Positions 15,332 through 23,585 of a DNA stretch of 42,054 bases are shown here, one piece after another (position 1 is the stretch's first letter; every line of letters starts with the position of its first letter). The position numbers were made by a program, and so were the translations under genes. The stretch comes from Lamprobacter modestohalophilus (GTDB taxonomy: Bacteria > Pseudomonadota > Gammaproteobacteria > Chromatiales > Chromatiaceae). Where the stretch lies: the NCBI RefSeq assembly GCF_016583905.1, contig NZ_NRRY01000046.1, forward strand, positions 1 to 42,054, read 5' to 3'. Below the pieces are notes generated by a model that saw only the letters and a list, made by a program, of their open reading frames with translations, was not told the DNA's origin and ran no database searches.

Positions 15332-17218
15332 ATGACAATGTCGACTCGTTCTTTGAAACAGGCCATGCCCATCGTCGCGGCCGCCTTGGGCCGCAAGTTC
15401 GGCGTTGAGGTCCGCGTCGGTGGCCAGGAGGCCTTCACCGATGGTCGCACCATCCAGGTGCCGGCCCTACCCGACAACAGGGCACTGCTGCCGGTCGCCT
15501 GGGGCTATCTGGCCCATGAGGCCGGTCATCTGCGCTATACGGACTTCGAGGTCTATCAGCAGGCGGCGGCTGAGAGCGATGCGCTGCAGGCGAATCTGCA
15601 GAACATCCTCGAGGATGTGCGCATCGAGCAGGCGCTGGCGATCCCCTATCCGGGAACGCGTGACACGCTGCAGGCGGTCTGCGCGCAGTTGCTCGCCGAC
15701 GGCGGACTCGGGGCCGCAGCGGCTAATGAGCATCCGGGACGCATCCTGAGCCGCTATCTGCTCCTCGCCCTGCGCCATCAGGTGCTGGGCTATGAGGGAC
15801 TCGCCGCAGCGGCCAAGCAGGCCGAGCGCGTGCTTCGTGCGGTGTTTCCCGCGCGCACCGTCCATCGGCTGCAGGGTCTGCTGGTGGAGGCACGCCATCT
15901 GGCGAGTACCGCCGAGGCGGTTGAGCTGGCCCGGCGCATTCGCTGCCTGTTGGAGGCTGAGCGCCAAGCGGACCCGGCGGAGACGGCCATCACGCCCGAC
16001 TCCAGAGCGGAAACGCCGACACCTCCAGAGACCGGCGCGGAGGCGGATGGCCAGCCATCCAAGGCGCCGGCATCAGAGCAAACGCAAGCCACCGACGGCC
16101 ATGCGGCCAACACCGATGGGCACCCGTCAGGACCATCGGGCGGGAAAGGCACTCAGACGGACTCGGACAGCGATTTCGACAAGAGTGCGCCATCCAACGC
16201 GGCATCGCCGTCTGCACTCGCTGATCAGCCCGACGCTGTTGTCAGTGCGGATTCCGGACACGGCGACTCGGGAAGCGCGCCGACGGGTGCTGCGACCCCG
16301 GACAACGGCGATCCAGCCAAACACGCGGCTATCACACAAGCCTTGAGCGCAAGCGCCGGGGATCTCCCCGGTGACCTCTTCGCTCAGGTCAAGACCTTGC
16401 TCGAGGGTGCCAGCGCCGACTCCCAGCGCTGCATCCTGCCACGGCCAGAGCCTTATCAGGGCTCGGCCTCGGCAGGCCTGCGGTTGCTCGCGCGCGTGCA
16501 GCCCGAGTCGCGCCGCTTGATGGCGCGGCTGCAGGGACTGGTGCAGGCGTCGCGCTTCGATCGTCCGCTGCCGCAGCGTAGCGGTACCCGCCTGATGAGC
16601 AAGCGCCTCTATCGCGCTGCCCTCGGTGATCCGCGCTTGTTTGCACGCAAGCGCGAACGCATCGCCGTCAACACCGCGCTGCATCTGCTGATCGATCTGT
16701 CGAGCTCGATGCGCGCACCGGTGCCACTCGGTCACGGCTTGGAGCGGCTGCGCTCGGACATTGCGCTCGAGTCCGCCTTGGCACTGGCGTTGGCCTTGGA
16801 TGCCATCCCTGGCGTGTCGCTGGCGGTCTCGGCGTTCCCGAGTCGCTTGGGACGCGAGTCCGGGATCTCGACGCTGATGCGCCACGGTGATCGGGCCAGG
16901 GCCAAGGCCGGCGCCTTCGTCCAAGAAGCCCGTGGCGGCACCCCCATGCATGGAGCGCTCTGGTTTGCCGCCGCCGATCTGTTGGCGCGTCCGGAGCCCC
17001 GCCGGGTGATCCTGGTCCTGACCGATGGCAAGCCGGCGGATCGGGAGGCCACGCGCGCGCTGTTGGCGCAATGCACGGACGCCGGCCTGGAGACCCTGGG
17101 CATCGGCATTGGGATCGATGTCTCCGGGCTCTTTGCCTCGGCCATCCAGGTGCAGGACATCGCCGAGCTGAAGACGCAACTGTTTGGAGCCGCTGAGCGC
17201 CTGCTGCTGGCGGCCTGA
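15332..17218 (+). CDS. VWA-domain protein with HEAGH motif (CobT-like partner of the MoxR ATPase)
   Basis: The 628-residue protein starts at ATG 15332 with GGAG six bases upstream. Its N-terminal domain carries HEAGH at 62-66 followed by EDVRIE at 94-99, a zinc-protease-like arrangement. A long acidic, Pro/Ser/Asp-rich linker (about 215-350) follows. The C-terminal VWA domain has a DLSSS metal-site motif at 455-459, a second-loop Thr in GGTPMHGAL and TDGKPADR near 564. It resembles CobT-like subunits that work with CobS/MoxR ATPases. Whether HEAGH is catalytic cannot be read from sequence alone. Together with the ATPase, WGR and DUF3150 proteins it probably forms a remodelling complex of unknown target. 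Confidence 0.85.
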   Translation: MTMSTRSLKQAMPIVAAALGRKFGVEVRVGGQEAFTDGRTIQVPALPDNRALLPVAWGYLAHEAGHLRYTDFEVYQQAAAESDALQANLQNILEDVRIEQALAIPYPGTRDTLQAVCAQLLADGGLGAAAANEHPGRILSRYLLLALRHQVLGYEGLAAAAKQAERVLRAVFPARTVHRLQGLLVEARHLASTAEAVELARRIRCLLEAERQADPAETAITPDSRAETPTPPETGAEADGQPSKAPASEQTQATDGHAANTDGHPSGPSGGKGTQTDSDSDFDKSAPSNAASPSALADQPDAVVSADSGHGDSGSAPTGAATPDNGDPAKHAAITQALSASAGDLPGDLFAQVKTLLEGASADSQRCILPRPEPYQGSASAGLRLLARVQPESRRLMARLQGLVQASRFDRPLPQRSGTRLMSKRLYRAALGDPRLFARKRERIAVNTALHLLIDLSSSMRAPVPLGHGLERLRSDIALESALALALALDAIPGVSLAVSAFPSRLGRESGISTLMRHGDRARAKAGAFVQEARGGTPMHGALWFAAADLLARPEPRRVILVLTDGKPADREATRALLAQCTDAGLETLGIGIGIDVSGLFASAIQVQDIAELKTQLFGAAERLLLAA

Positions 17219-17547
17219 AACGCGCGTTCTGCCAGGCCTGGCTGAAACAGCCGCTGTTCAGGTGGCTTTCGCGCTGTCGGGCGGGCCGCTTTGGCGGCAA
17301 GCTCGACAGCCATGTTGACCTGCTGCCTTGTGGCGCCTCGCGCTGTGGCGCATCCCCGTCCCGGCCCTGGCCGGGGCCTTTCCCTTGTCTGCGTTTGCGC
17401 ACTGGGGCAAGGGACAGGCTGGTTTCTTGGTGATCTGGCCTGTGGCCGATCACCGCTGTTGGCGACCGAAGACGCACTGTGTCGCCGCCCGTTTGGGCTC
17501 ATTCAATCGCGTCCTATCCAACCACCCTTGCGTGGCCACATCATCCA
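17219..17547 (+). other. Intergenic region with a GC-rich hairpin
   Basis: No supported gene. A 7-2-7 inverted repeat CCCGGCC-CT-GGCCGGG at 17360-17375 is followed by GCCTTTCCCTTG. This could be a weak terminator after the VWA gene, although the U-tract is poor. The rest reads as spacer on both strands. Confidence 0.4.
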
Positions 17548-17610
17548 CCCCTTGGGGAGATCCTCTCCCCACCGGGGCCGGTGTCTCCCCGCTGTTTGAG
17601 GAGACAACCC
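17548..17610 (+). promoter_or_regulatory. Hairpin leader with sequestered ribosome binding site, copy 3
   Basis: CCCC-TT-GGGG (17548-17557), GGGGAGA-TCC-TCTCCCC (17554-17570) and CCCC-ACC-GGGG (17567-17577) again share arms. GTCTCC at 17583-17588 can pair with GGAGAC at 17600-17605, part of the GAGGAG ribosome binding site seven bases before ATG 17611. The order of elements is the same as in copy 1. Confidence 0.6.
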
Positions 17611-17844
17611 ATGCGCTTCAACCGTGACACCTGGCATGCCCTTGAGACCTTTCTCGACACCGCCAGCAATCGGCAGCTTGCCGAGGCCCAGGCAAGGGTG
17701 TTCGACCTGCTCGCTGAGCCCAACCCGCGCGCGCTGCGCGCCGATCTGAAGGCGGTCTACCGCCTGATCCTCGATGAGCGGCGCACCCGGGCGTTGATCG
17801 CCAAGCGTGAGGCTCAGCCGCGTCTGCAGCCCGCACTGGCCTAG
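17611..17844 (+). CDS. Small helical hypothetical protein
   Basis: A 77-residue product begins at ATG 17611 behind a clear GAGGAG. It is mostly helical and charged (TWHALETFLDTASNRQL near residue 7, then a VYRLILDERRTRALIAK helix near 50). I recognise no family. It sits alone between two structured spacers, and its leader shares the anti-ribosome-binding-site design of the ATPase and VWA genes, so it may be co-regulated with them. Confidence 0.65.
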   Translation: MRFNRDTWHALETFLDTASNRQLAEAQARVFDLLAEPNPRALRADLKAVYRLILDERRTRALIAKREAQPRLQPALA

Positions 17845-17876
17845 GTCTTCACCCTGTCCGCCGCGTCAACCTTCGC

Positions 17877-17915
17877 CACCCCGTTCGCTGTCCCTCGGGA
17901 CAGCGCATGGGGGTG
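17877..17915 (+). repeat. Two-level inverted repeat between small genes
   Basis: CACCCC (17877-17882) pairs with GGGGTG (17910-17915), enclosing a perfect 8-2-8 hairpin GCTGTCCC-TC-GGGACAGC (17887-17904). There is no U-tract, so it is probably a processing or translational element rather than a terminator. Confidence 0.5.
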
Positions 17916-17970
17916 TACCCTGTCATTGTGGACCCGTCACCCATGCACGATGTCCGCTGGAGCCTGTCCT

Positions 17971-18282
17971 ATGTGCATCCTGTTCAACCAACGTCGCTGC
18001 CGCATTCAGTGGTCGCGCCATCGTCTCTCCGGACGTCCGGCGATCCTGCTCATCGAGGCGCAATCGCCCGGTGCGCTCGTCGCCGTCGCAACCCTGGATC
18101 GCCCTGATCTGGACTTGGCGCCCGAAGAGGTCGCGATCGCGGAGTTTGGGCCGGCCGCCGGCGCCCTGGCGGCGCTGGTCGAGGCAGACGTCATCAGCCC
18201 ACCGCTGCGGGTCATCGACGACGAGGATCAGCCGATCCTGATCTGTCGTTTGCAGGTCGATGCCGTCAACGGCGCCGACTGA
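17971..18282 (+). CDS. Hypothetical protein of the recombination block
   Basis: The ATG at 17971 is chosen because GGAG lies eight bases upstream; starts at 17926 and 17950 are in frame but less supported. The 103-residue product begins MCILFNQRR and shows alternating hydrophobic strands (PAILLIEAQ, then ALVAVATLD) with an acidic second half ending VDAVNGAD. I recognise no domain. It lies 91 bases before the primase-like gene and shares its orientation. Confidence 0.55.
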   Translation: MCILFNQRRCRIQWSRHRLSGRPAILLIEAQSPGALVAVATLDRPDLDLAPEEVAIAEFGPAAGALAALVEADVISPPLRVIDDEDQPILICRLQVDAVNGAD

Positions 18283-18373
18283 AACCTGTCCAAGACGCCT
18301 TTCCTTCCCCTTCCCGGCTGCCCGGTTCGTGCCAATGCGTACGATCCGGTCCAGCCCCTCTTGGAGATCACTC

Positions 18374-19450
18374 ATGCGTCGACTGGAGGTAGCGCGCGTG
18401 CGCGCGGCCTGCCAGCAGGCGAGCTGGTGCAACGTACTCAATCACTTGGCGGGCGATCTGCTCGCCGCGGCCCTCGATCGACCGGGTCGGCATGTGGCCT
18501 GTCCGATCCATGGTGGCGTCCATGGCGACGGCTTTCGCTTGTTTGCGGATGTCGAGACCACCGGCGGTGGCATCTGTGCGACCTGCGGGGCGTTTCCGGA
18601 TGGCTTTGCCCTGTTGCAATGGCTGTTTGGCTGGTCGTTTCCGCAGACACTGGAGCGTGTGGCCGAGGTGTTGCGTCTGGACCCGGATCAGGGCGCTTGC
18701 GCACTGGCCTGGGCCACTCCGGCCATCAGCGGCCAACACCGCGTGACGCCGCCGCGACGACAGGGCTCGAGCGCTACGCTCAAGCGGCTCTGGTCGCAGG
18801 CTTTGGCTGCGGATCATCCGGATGCCGGTGCACTGCAGCGGTATCTGGCCGGACGAGGCCTTGAAGGCGCCGACTTTGGTCCTGACGCCCTGCGGCTGCA
18901 TCCGGCTCTGCCCTATTGGCATCGTGACGCGCAGAGGCGTCCCGTACTTCGTGGGCATTTCCCGGCGATGTTGGCGTTGGTTCGGGCACCCTCGGGTGCG
19001 CCGATCAGCCTGCATCGCACCTATCTGCAGACCCATGGCCAGGGCAAGGCGCCAGTGGCCGCGCCGCGCAAGCTCCTGCCGGCGATCGCCGGTCGGTCGC
19101 TGCGCGGCAGTGCGGTGCGCCTGATGCCCGCAGGCGAGTCCCTGGGGATCGCCGAAGGCCTGGAGACCGCGCTCGCGGCCTCGGCACTGAGCGCCATGCC
19201 AGTCTGGGCCTGCCTGTCGGCGACGTTGCTGGCCCGGTTCGTGCCGCCAAAGGGCGTCCGCCATCTGACCCTGTGGGTCGATAAGGATCGCTCTGGGGCC
19301 GGTGAGCGGGCTGCAGCGGCGCTGCGCGATCGGCTGACGCCCCAGTTGGCGGTGACGCTGCGCATACCGGCTGATCCGATCCCGGCCGACATGACCAGTC
19401 TGGACTGGGCCGATCTCTGGCAGTCGCGCGCAGCCGGCTGCGCGGCCTGA
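18374..19450 (+). CDS. Zinc-ribbon/TOPRIM primase-like protein
   Basis: The product has 358 residues from ATG 18374 (GGAG about 8 bases upstream). Residues 40-75 form a zinc ribbon like that of DnaG-type primases: Cys43, His46, Cys68 and Cys71, with the last two in ICATCG. The C-terminal half holds a TOPRIM domain: [13 protein letters not shown] with the conserved Glu, and [15 protein letters not shown] with the Asp-x-Asp pair that binds metal. Such proteins occur on phages and conjugative elements as primases, or as degenerate relatives of them. It would prime lagging-strand or conjugative replacement synthesis. The helicase-loading partners are encoded on the opposite strand 1 kb away. Confidence 0.8.
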   Translation: MRRLEVARVRAACQQASWCNVLNHLAGDLLAAALDRPGRHVACPIHGGVHGDGFRLFADVETTGGGICATCGAFPDGFALLQWLFGWSFPQTLERVAEVLRLDPDQGACALAWATPAISGQHRVTPPRRQGSSATLKRLWSQALAADHPDAGALQRYLAGRGLEGADFGPDALRLHPALPYWHRDAQRRPVLRGHFPAMLALVRAPSGAPISLHRTYLQTHGQGKAPVAAPRKLLPAIAGRSLRGSAVRLMPAGESLGIAEGLETALAASALSAMPVWACLSATLLARFVPPKGVRHLTLWVDKDRSGAGERAAAALRDRLTPQLAVTLRIPADPIPADMTSLDWADLWQSRAAGCAA

Positions 19451-19464
19451 CCTGCTTCCCAACG

Positions 19465-19516
19465 GATCGCCGATCGGCGATCTGATCACACACCCGACCG
19501 GGGCCGTGTCGCCCCG
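19465..19516 (+). promoter_or_regulatory. Two hairpins between the primase-like gene and radC
   Basis: A perfect 18-base palindrome GATCGCCGATCGGCGATC (19465-19482) is followed by CGGGGC-CGTGTC-GCCCCG (19499-19516). The second resembles the GC stems of the other leaders in this block, but radC lacks a clear pairing partner for its ribosome binding site. It is either a leader element or a weak transcription pause. Confidence 0.4.
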
Positions 19517-19559
19517 CGGGGTGGCGCGTGCGCCGGTCTTCTCTGGAGTCATCACGATC

Positions 19560-20069
19560 ATGACCAAACCACGTTCACATCACACCCTGCCAAACGATCG
19601 CTTTGCTGCCCTGGCGCCTACGGATCTGAGTGAGCCCGAGCGCGAGAGCCTGATCGCCTTGGCCTTGCGGGTGCTCGAACCGAGCCGACCCTATGAGACC
19701 TTCTGCGATGCCGAGACCGTGCAGCGCTATTGCCGCCTGCGGTTCGCGCAGGAGTCGCGCGAGCTGTTCGCCTGCGCCTTTCTCGACAGTCGGCATCGGC
19801 TGCTCGAGCTCTCGGTACTGTTTCAAGGCACCATTGATGGCTGCTCGGTACACCCACGCATCGTCGCCGAGGCCGCGTTGGCCCATCGCAGTGCGGCAGT
19901 GATCCTGATCCATAATCATCCCAGCGGCGATCCGGAGCCGAGTCAGGCGGATGTACGCATCACCAAACGCCTGAGCACGCTGCTCGATCTGCTCGAGATC
20001 CGCATCCTCGATCACATCGTGGTCGGGCGCGAAGGCACGGTCTCGTTCGCCGCTCGGGGCTTGCTCTGA
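19560..20069 (+). CDS. radC: RadC-like JAB-domain protein
   Basis: The 169-residue protein carries the RadC JAMM signature [14 protein letters not shown] near residues 117-130, with a Glu-containing [10 protein letters not shown] upstream. It lacks the N-terminal helix-hairpin-helix domain of chromosomal RadC, as is usual for mobile-element versions. Despite its name RadC has no settled repair function; the JAB fold suggests a metal-dependent hydrolase. The start at 19560 is used because the upstream extension from 19506 has no conserved content. It is a common member of the ssb-bet-exo neighbourhood. Confidence 0.88.
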   Translation: MTKPRSHHTLPNDRFAALAPTDLSEPERESLIALALRVLEPSRPYETFCDAETVQRYCRLRFAQESRELFACAFLDSRHRLLELSVLFQGTIDGCSVHPRIVAEAALAHRSAAVILIHNHPSGDPEPSQADVRITKRLSTLLDLLEIRILDHIVVGREGTVSFAARGLL

Positions 20070-20070
20070 G

Positions 20071-20301
20071 ATGGCGCAGATCCGCATCCACGCCGATTCG
20101 CTCGCACGCCTGCAGGGTTTTCTCGCCGGTGTTGACTGGCTCAATGACAGCGCCGTGACGTTGCTCGCGATCGATGCCGCCGCCTGTCGCGCCCTGATCG
20201 AGGACCGCGACGGCGATACGGATGGCAGCGCGCATCTGGGTCCGGATGGACTCACCTGGGTCGAGCACGACGCCTCGTCGCTGTCGCCACCCAGCCCCTG
20301 A
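20071..20301 (+). CDS. Hypothetical protein downstream of radC
   Basis: This 76-codon frame starts one base after the radC stop, so it is probably translated by re-initiation. The product is acidic (DWLNDSAVTLLAIDAAACRAL near 22-42, then a DRDGDTDG stretch) with a Ser/Pro tail. No family is recognised. It is the last gene of the plus-strand block, followed by a strong hairpin. Confidence 0.55.
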   Translation: MAQIRIHADSLARLQGFLAGVDWLNDSAVTLLAIDAAACRALIEDRDGDTDGSAHLGPDGLTWVEHDASSLSPPSP

Positions 20302-20318
20302 TCGTCGATCGCCCTTCC

Positions 20319-20348
20319 AGGCCACATCCGGTTTTCCGGGTGTGGCCT
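20319..20348. terminator. Strong hairpin between convergent genes
   Basis: AGGCCACA-T-CCGG (20319-20331) pairs with CCGG-G-TGTGGCCT (20336-20348) around a TTTT loop, 13 pairs including one G-U. It lies between the end of the plus-strand block and the convergent dnaC-like gene. No U-tract follows on either strand, so termination is plausible but not proven. Confidence 0.45.
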
Positions 20349-20419
20349 GTGTTGTCTGTGGCTCGGTGAGGCCTCGATGCGGGATGGGCACGAGCGCTCA
20401 TGGCCTGTGCTGCTCATCG

Positions 20420-21202
20420 TCATTCGCTCACCTCAGTGCCGTTGATCACCCGCAGTCGACGGTGGCTCGGCCAGTTGAAGCTCACCACCGGTGAGGCGCC
20501 ATCACAGAGCCGGTCGACGATGCGCTCGCCGAGGAACTGGGTCAGCTCACTCAGTCTCAGGTTGCCGAGCACGATGGTCGCCCGCTGCTGGCCATAGCGG
20601 GCGTTGAGGACCTGGAACAGGAGCGCCTGGCGTGTGGCATCGCGACCGATCGCCAGTCCCAGCTCGTCGAGCACGAGCAGTTCGGGATCGCTCAGCAAGG
20701 CCATGGCCTCACGTTCGGAGCGCAGGGCCTGCGGTCCATAGCTCTCACGCAAGGTGCTCAGGGCCTCGTAAGCGGTCATGAACAGCCCGGTGTGTCCGGC
20801 GCGGATGACCTGCGCCAGGATCGCACAGGCCAGATGCGTCTTGCCGGTGCCGGGGCCGCCGAGCAGGAGCAGATTATCACTCATCCCGCCCAAGGCGACG
20901 AACCGCTCGGCGTAGGTCTTGCAGACCTCGCGGGCGCGCTGTTGCTGCGGCACGCGGGTCTGGTAGTCAGCGAAGGTCTTGCCTTGGAACCGCGGTGGAA
21001 TGCCACTGCGCCCGAGAGCGACCTCCAGGCGGCGCTGCGCGGCCTCCTGACGCTCGGCAAGCAGTTTGCGGACCTCGGCACGGCTGTGTTCGGCCAACGC
21101 CTCAGCCGACAGCAGCGGCTCGCATCCAGGGGATGTCCTCGAGCGGAGTCGCGTCGCTAGCGTAGTCTTTGTCAGCCAGGCCGGTATGTTGGATGCGCTC
21201 AT
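20420..21202 (-). CDS. DnaC/IstB-like helicase-loader ATPase
   Basis: The 260-residue frame encodes an AAA+ protein of the DnaC/IstB group. It shows IPPRFQGKTFADY, Walker A G-G-P-G-T-G-K-T-H at 115-123, Walker B LLVLDELG and an IVLGNLRLSEL sensor segment. With no IS21 transposase nearby and a DnaT-like gene upstream, a replicative helicase loader is more likely than an IstB. The first ~34 codons lie inside the end of the DnaT-like gene, so the true start may be further downstream, for example near 21100. It would load a DnaB-type helicase at the element's origin or during transfer. Confidence 0.82.
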   Translation of the reverse strand: MSASNIPAWLTKTTLATRLRSRTSPGCEPLLSAEALAEHSRAEVRKLLAERQEAAQRRLEVALGRSGIPPRFQGKTFADYQTRVPQQQRAREVCKTYAERFVALGGMSDNLLLLGGPGTGKTHLACAILAQVIRAGHTGLFMTAYEALSTLRESYGPQALRSEREAMALLSDPELLVLDELGLAIGRDATRQALLFQVLNARYGQQRATIVLGNLRLSELTQFLGERIVDRLCDGASPVVSFNWPSHRRLRVINGTEVSE

Positions 21203-22193
21203 CGGTGCGACTCCTGCTGTGGGTGGATTGATGCGGGTTGAGGTTGAGCCAGGTCAGACGGTTGATGAAGCTGGCATCCCAGCTCTTGCGCCGCTCACCG
21301 GCATCGGTCCAGTAGATGACGAACTCGTCGACCTGGGCATCGACCCAGTCCTTGGTCAGGCCTTGTTTCTCCGCCCAGACGTAGACGCGCGCGGAGGGCA
21401 TCCAGTCCTCCGGGATCGGCTGCGCGGTCTGGCTCGCGCGCGTGCGCGGGGTTTGCTCCAACAACATCGAAGAATCCTTCTCTTGTATTGATTGGTTGTT
21501 GTTGATGTTGGTGGGCACGCTGTGCACTAGCGTTGGTGCACTGAGGGCCCCAGTTGGTGCACTGGGTTCATCGGATCGGGGAACGCTGTGCACCGGTGCA
21601 CAGGGTGCCTCAGGCGTGGATAGAGCATTGCGGGCACCAGGCGTGGGCACGCTGTTCCCTAGGGCACTGGGTGCCTCAGGCAGGACCGGTGCAGACTGTT
21701 CACCAGCGGGTGCACTGAAAGCCCTAGCGCTGCTGCTCGGTGTGATCGAGACCGAGCGCGAGGGCTGGGGTTGGTCAGGCATCGTGTTGCCGATCAGCGT
21801 CTGTACCGGGAGGTCGCCAAGACTCGGCATCGTGACGGCTACCACGATGCTCGGCGCCGCTGTCGACGGCAGGCTCAGGTCCAACACCTCGTGTGCCGCG
21901 GCATTGATCGACTGCGCTGGCAACACCGCCACAGCATCGTCCCAGCGCAGGCGATAGCGGGTGCGGCGACCGGGTCCACCACGCTCGCGATCAATAAAGC
22001 GTCCATCGAGTTCGCCGAGCGCCTTGATCACACCGCGGCGGCTGAGCTCGGTCTGCTCGGCCAATTCGGACAGCGAGATCCGGCAAGTGCCCTGATCGGC
22101 ATCGGCCTGGTCGCTGAGTGCAAACAAGGTGAGACGTTGCGCGGGCGTGAGACCGCGGCAGTCCCAGACCCAGGTACGGGGATCAGCGGGCAT
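21102..22193 (-). CDS. Winged-helix/DnaT-like replication protein
   Basis: The 363-residue protein has three parts. Residues 10-75 are a winged-helix domain (LTPAQRLTLFALSDQAD, then SLSELAEQTELSRRGVIKAL). Residues ~110-245 are a low-complexity linker of [SN]-[AV]-P repeats. Residues ~265-325 match the DnaT single-strand-binding domain: EDWMPSARVYVWAEKQG, then DEFVIYWTDAGERRKSWD and FINRLTWL. It therefore looks like a primosome component paired with the DnaC-like protein whose gene it overlaps. The start has AGAGGAG eight bases upstream and overlaps the end of the XRE gene by 11 bases. Confidence 0.75.
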   Translation of the reverse strand: MPADPRTWVWDCRGLTPAQRLTLFALSDQADADQGTCRISLSELAEQTELSRRGVIKALGELDGRFIDRERGGPGRRTRYRLRWDDAVAVLPAQSINAAAHEVLDLSLPSTAAPSIVVAVTMPSLGDLPVQTLIGNTMPDQPQPSRSVSITPSSSARAFSAPAGEQSAPVLPEAPSALGNSVPTPGARNALSTPEAPCAPVHSVPRSDEPSAPTGALSAPTLVHSVPTNINNNQSIQEKDSSMLLEQTPRTRASQTAQPIPEDWMPSARVYVWAEKQGLTKDWVDAQVDEFVIYWTDAGERRKSWDASFINRLTWLNLNPHQSTHSRSRTDERIQHTGLADKDYASDATPLEDIPWMRAAAVG

Positions 22194-22410
22194 GGCGGGG
22201 GCTCCTCTGGTCGGGGTCAGCCAACAGGGTGCTGACGTCGGTCTTCAGGTACCGGGCAAGCTTGCTGAGCATGCCAAGCGAGGGGGTTTCGCCGGACTCG
22301 ATGCGCGAGATCCAGCTTTGGCTGATCTCGGCATGGTGGGCGAGGATGAGTTGGGAATAACCGAGCGCGTGGCGCCGGCGGGCAACATTTCGGGCAAGAA
22401 CGGTCGGCAT
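22183..22410 (-). CDS. XRE-family transcriptional regulator
   Basis: A compact 75-residue Cro/cI protein begins MPTVLARNVARRRHALG, followed by the helix-turn-helix YSQLILAHHAEISQSWISRIE. The start at 22410 has GAGGA seven bases upstream; a longer frame to 22497 adds residues that do not look conserved. It is the first gene of the operon with the DnaT- and DnaC-like genes and probably represses it, perhaps through the inverted repeat just upstream. Confidence 0.8.
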   Translation of the reverse strand: MPTVLARNVARRRHALGYSQLILAHHAEISQSWISRIESGETPSLGMLSKLARYLKTDVSTLLADPDQRSPRHAR

Positions 22411-22439
22411 CGCTGTCCTCAACTGAAGGCGTTGAAACC

Positions 22440-22459
22440 GCTCGTCCTGATGGACGAGC
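22440..22459. promoter_or_regulatory. Perfect inverted repeat upstream of the XRE operon
   Basis: GCTCGTCC-TGAT-GGACGAGC is an 8-4-8 perfect repeat located 30-50 bases upstream of the regulator start. It could be the operator of the regulator or a leader hairpin. Confidence 0.45.
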
Positions 22460-22497
22460 ACCGGTATCCGTTCGCCGCATCCCTCTGATGCCTTCAA

Positions 22498-22940
22498 GGC
22501 TGAGGGAGGGTCGCGAACGATGGCGTCAGGTTAAGCAGCGGTGCGCGAAGGCGCGATAGCGAAAGGTTGGCGTTTTGGGCGTGATTTGCGACGCCCCCCC
22601 AATGACACGCGGAGCGCGGCGGTTGATGGTCTTCGCTGGAAGGTGTCATCCGGCCTGCACGGCAGATCGTTGCAGCTGTCTGTGCGTGTCTCAGGAGCCT
22701 CTGGCACCTCGGGAGTCGGTCGGTGACCGAGACAACCAAGCGCGGGAAGCGGCCCAGTGGAAGGACGAACCTCATCTAGCCAGCTTCTGGCGCCTGATCG
22801 GGCAGAGCCTCTGGCTGCAGGTCCGTTCGCACGTCGTGCGCCTTGCCCGGGTGCCACCCCCTGTGCGTCAGTGACGCGTTGGCACGCGCAGCTTTGTGGT
22901 GGCTGACGCAGGCCAAGGCGTTCGACGCTATCAACACAGG
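22498..22940. other. Intergenic region without a supported gene
   Basis: I find no frame with a domain or ribosome binding site. It separates two minus-strand operons and probably holds the promoter of the XRE-DnaT-DnaC operon. A run of seven C residues occurs near 22593. Confidence 0.35.
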
Positions 22941-23585
22941 CTACCCCGACCCCAGGAATCCGAGCACCCGACGGACGTAAGTGCGCGTCTCTCGGTACGG
23001 GGGAATCTGATTGCCAAACTTCGCAACGGCGCCCTCCCCGGCGTTGTAAGCAGCCAGGACCAGCGACAAGTCGCCGTCGAAGTGCTTGATCAGAAACTTC
23101 AGGTAGGCGATCCCTCCGCGAAGATTCTCCGCCGGGCTCCAGCGATCGGTCACGCCAAAACGGCGCGCGGTGGCCGGCATCAGCTGCATCAGGCCGCGGG
23201 CACCCGCCGGTGACTCAGCCCGCGGCCGATAGCTCGACTCAGCGCGGATGACCGCATGCACCAGTTCGGCATCGACGCCCTGGCGCGTCGCCTCGGCCTC
23301 GACCAGCGCGGCATAACGTGCCCGCCGCGTGGCGATCGTCGTCGGCAACGCACGGCGCTCGCGGATGTGACGGATGCTGGGCGCGGAGGCCCGCCGTGAG
23401 GGCTCAGCCTCCGGCACAGCCGCGCTCCGTTGCTGCCAGGCTGGCAGCAGCTCTCTCTGCCTTAATGGCGCCTCGAAACCAAACGCCTCGAGCCCAGGCG
23501 CCATGTTGGCGTCCGACGTCAGCGGGGCGAGGGCCATCATGACGAGGAGCAAGCCACGCCCAGCTCGAGCGTGCGCCGACATCAT
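22941..23585 (-). CDS. Lytic transglycosylase (VirB1-like)
   Basis: The 214-residue protein has a signal peptide (about residues 1-26) and a C-terminal SLT domain. Motifs are the catalytic Glu116 in IRAESSYRP, GARGLMQLMPATARRFG, LVLAAYNAGEGAV and IPPYRETRTYVRRV. The enzyme cuts peptidoglycan in the periplasm and in conjugation systems opens a path for the secretion channel. Its ATG overlaps the stop of the Crp-like regulator (ATGA), so its expression is tied to two regulators. That is unusual for a VirB1-type gene and suggests strict control. Confidence 0.9.
   Translation of the reverse strand: MMSAHARAGRGLLLVMMALAPLTSDANMAPGLEAFGFEAPLRQRELLPAWQQRSAAVPEAEPSRRASAPSIRHIRERRALPTTIATRRARYAALVEAEATRQGVDAELVHAVIRAESSYRPRAESPAGARGLMQLMPATARRFGVTDRWSPAENLRGGIAYLKFLIKHFDGDLSLVLAAYNAGEGAVAKFGNQIPPYRETRTYVRRVLGFLGSG

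Noticed and set aside
12730-17218. Cobalamin cobaltochelatase (CobS/CobT) function
   Set aside because: No CobN or other cobalamin genes; the context is recombination genes on a conjugative element.
20420-21202. IstB of an IS21 element
   Set aside because: No IstA transposase or terminal repeats nearby; a DnaT-like partner gene overlaps it.
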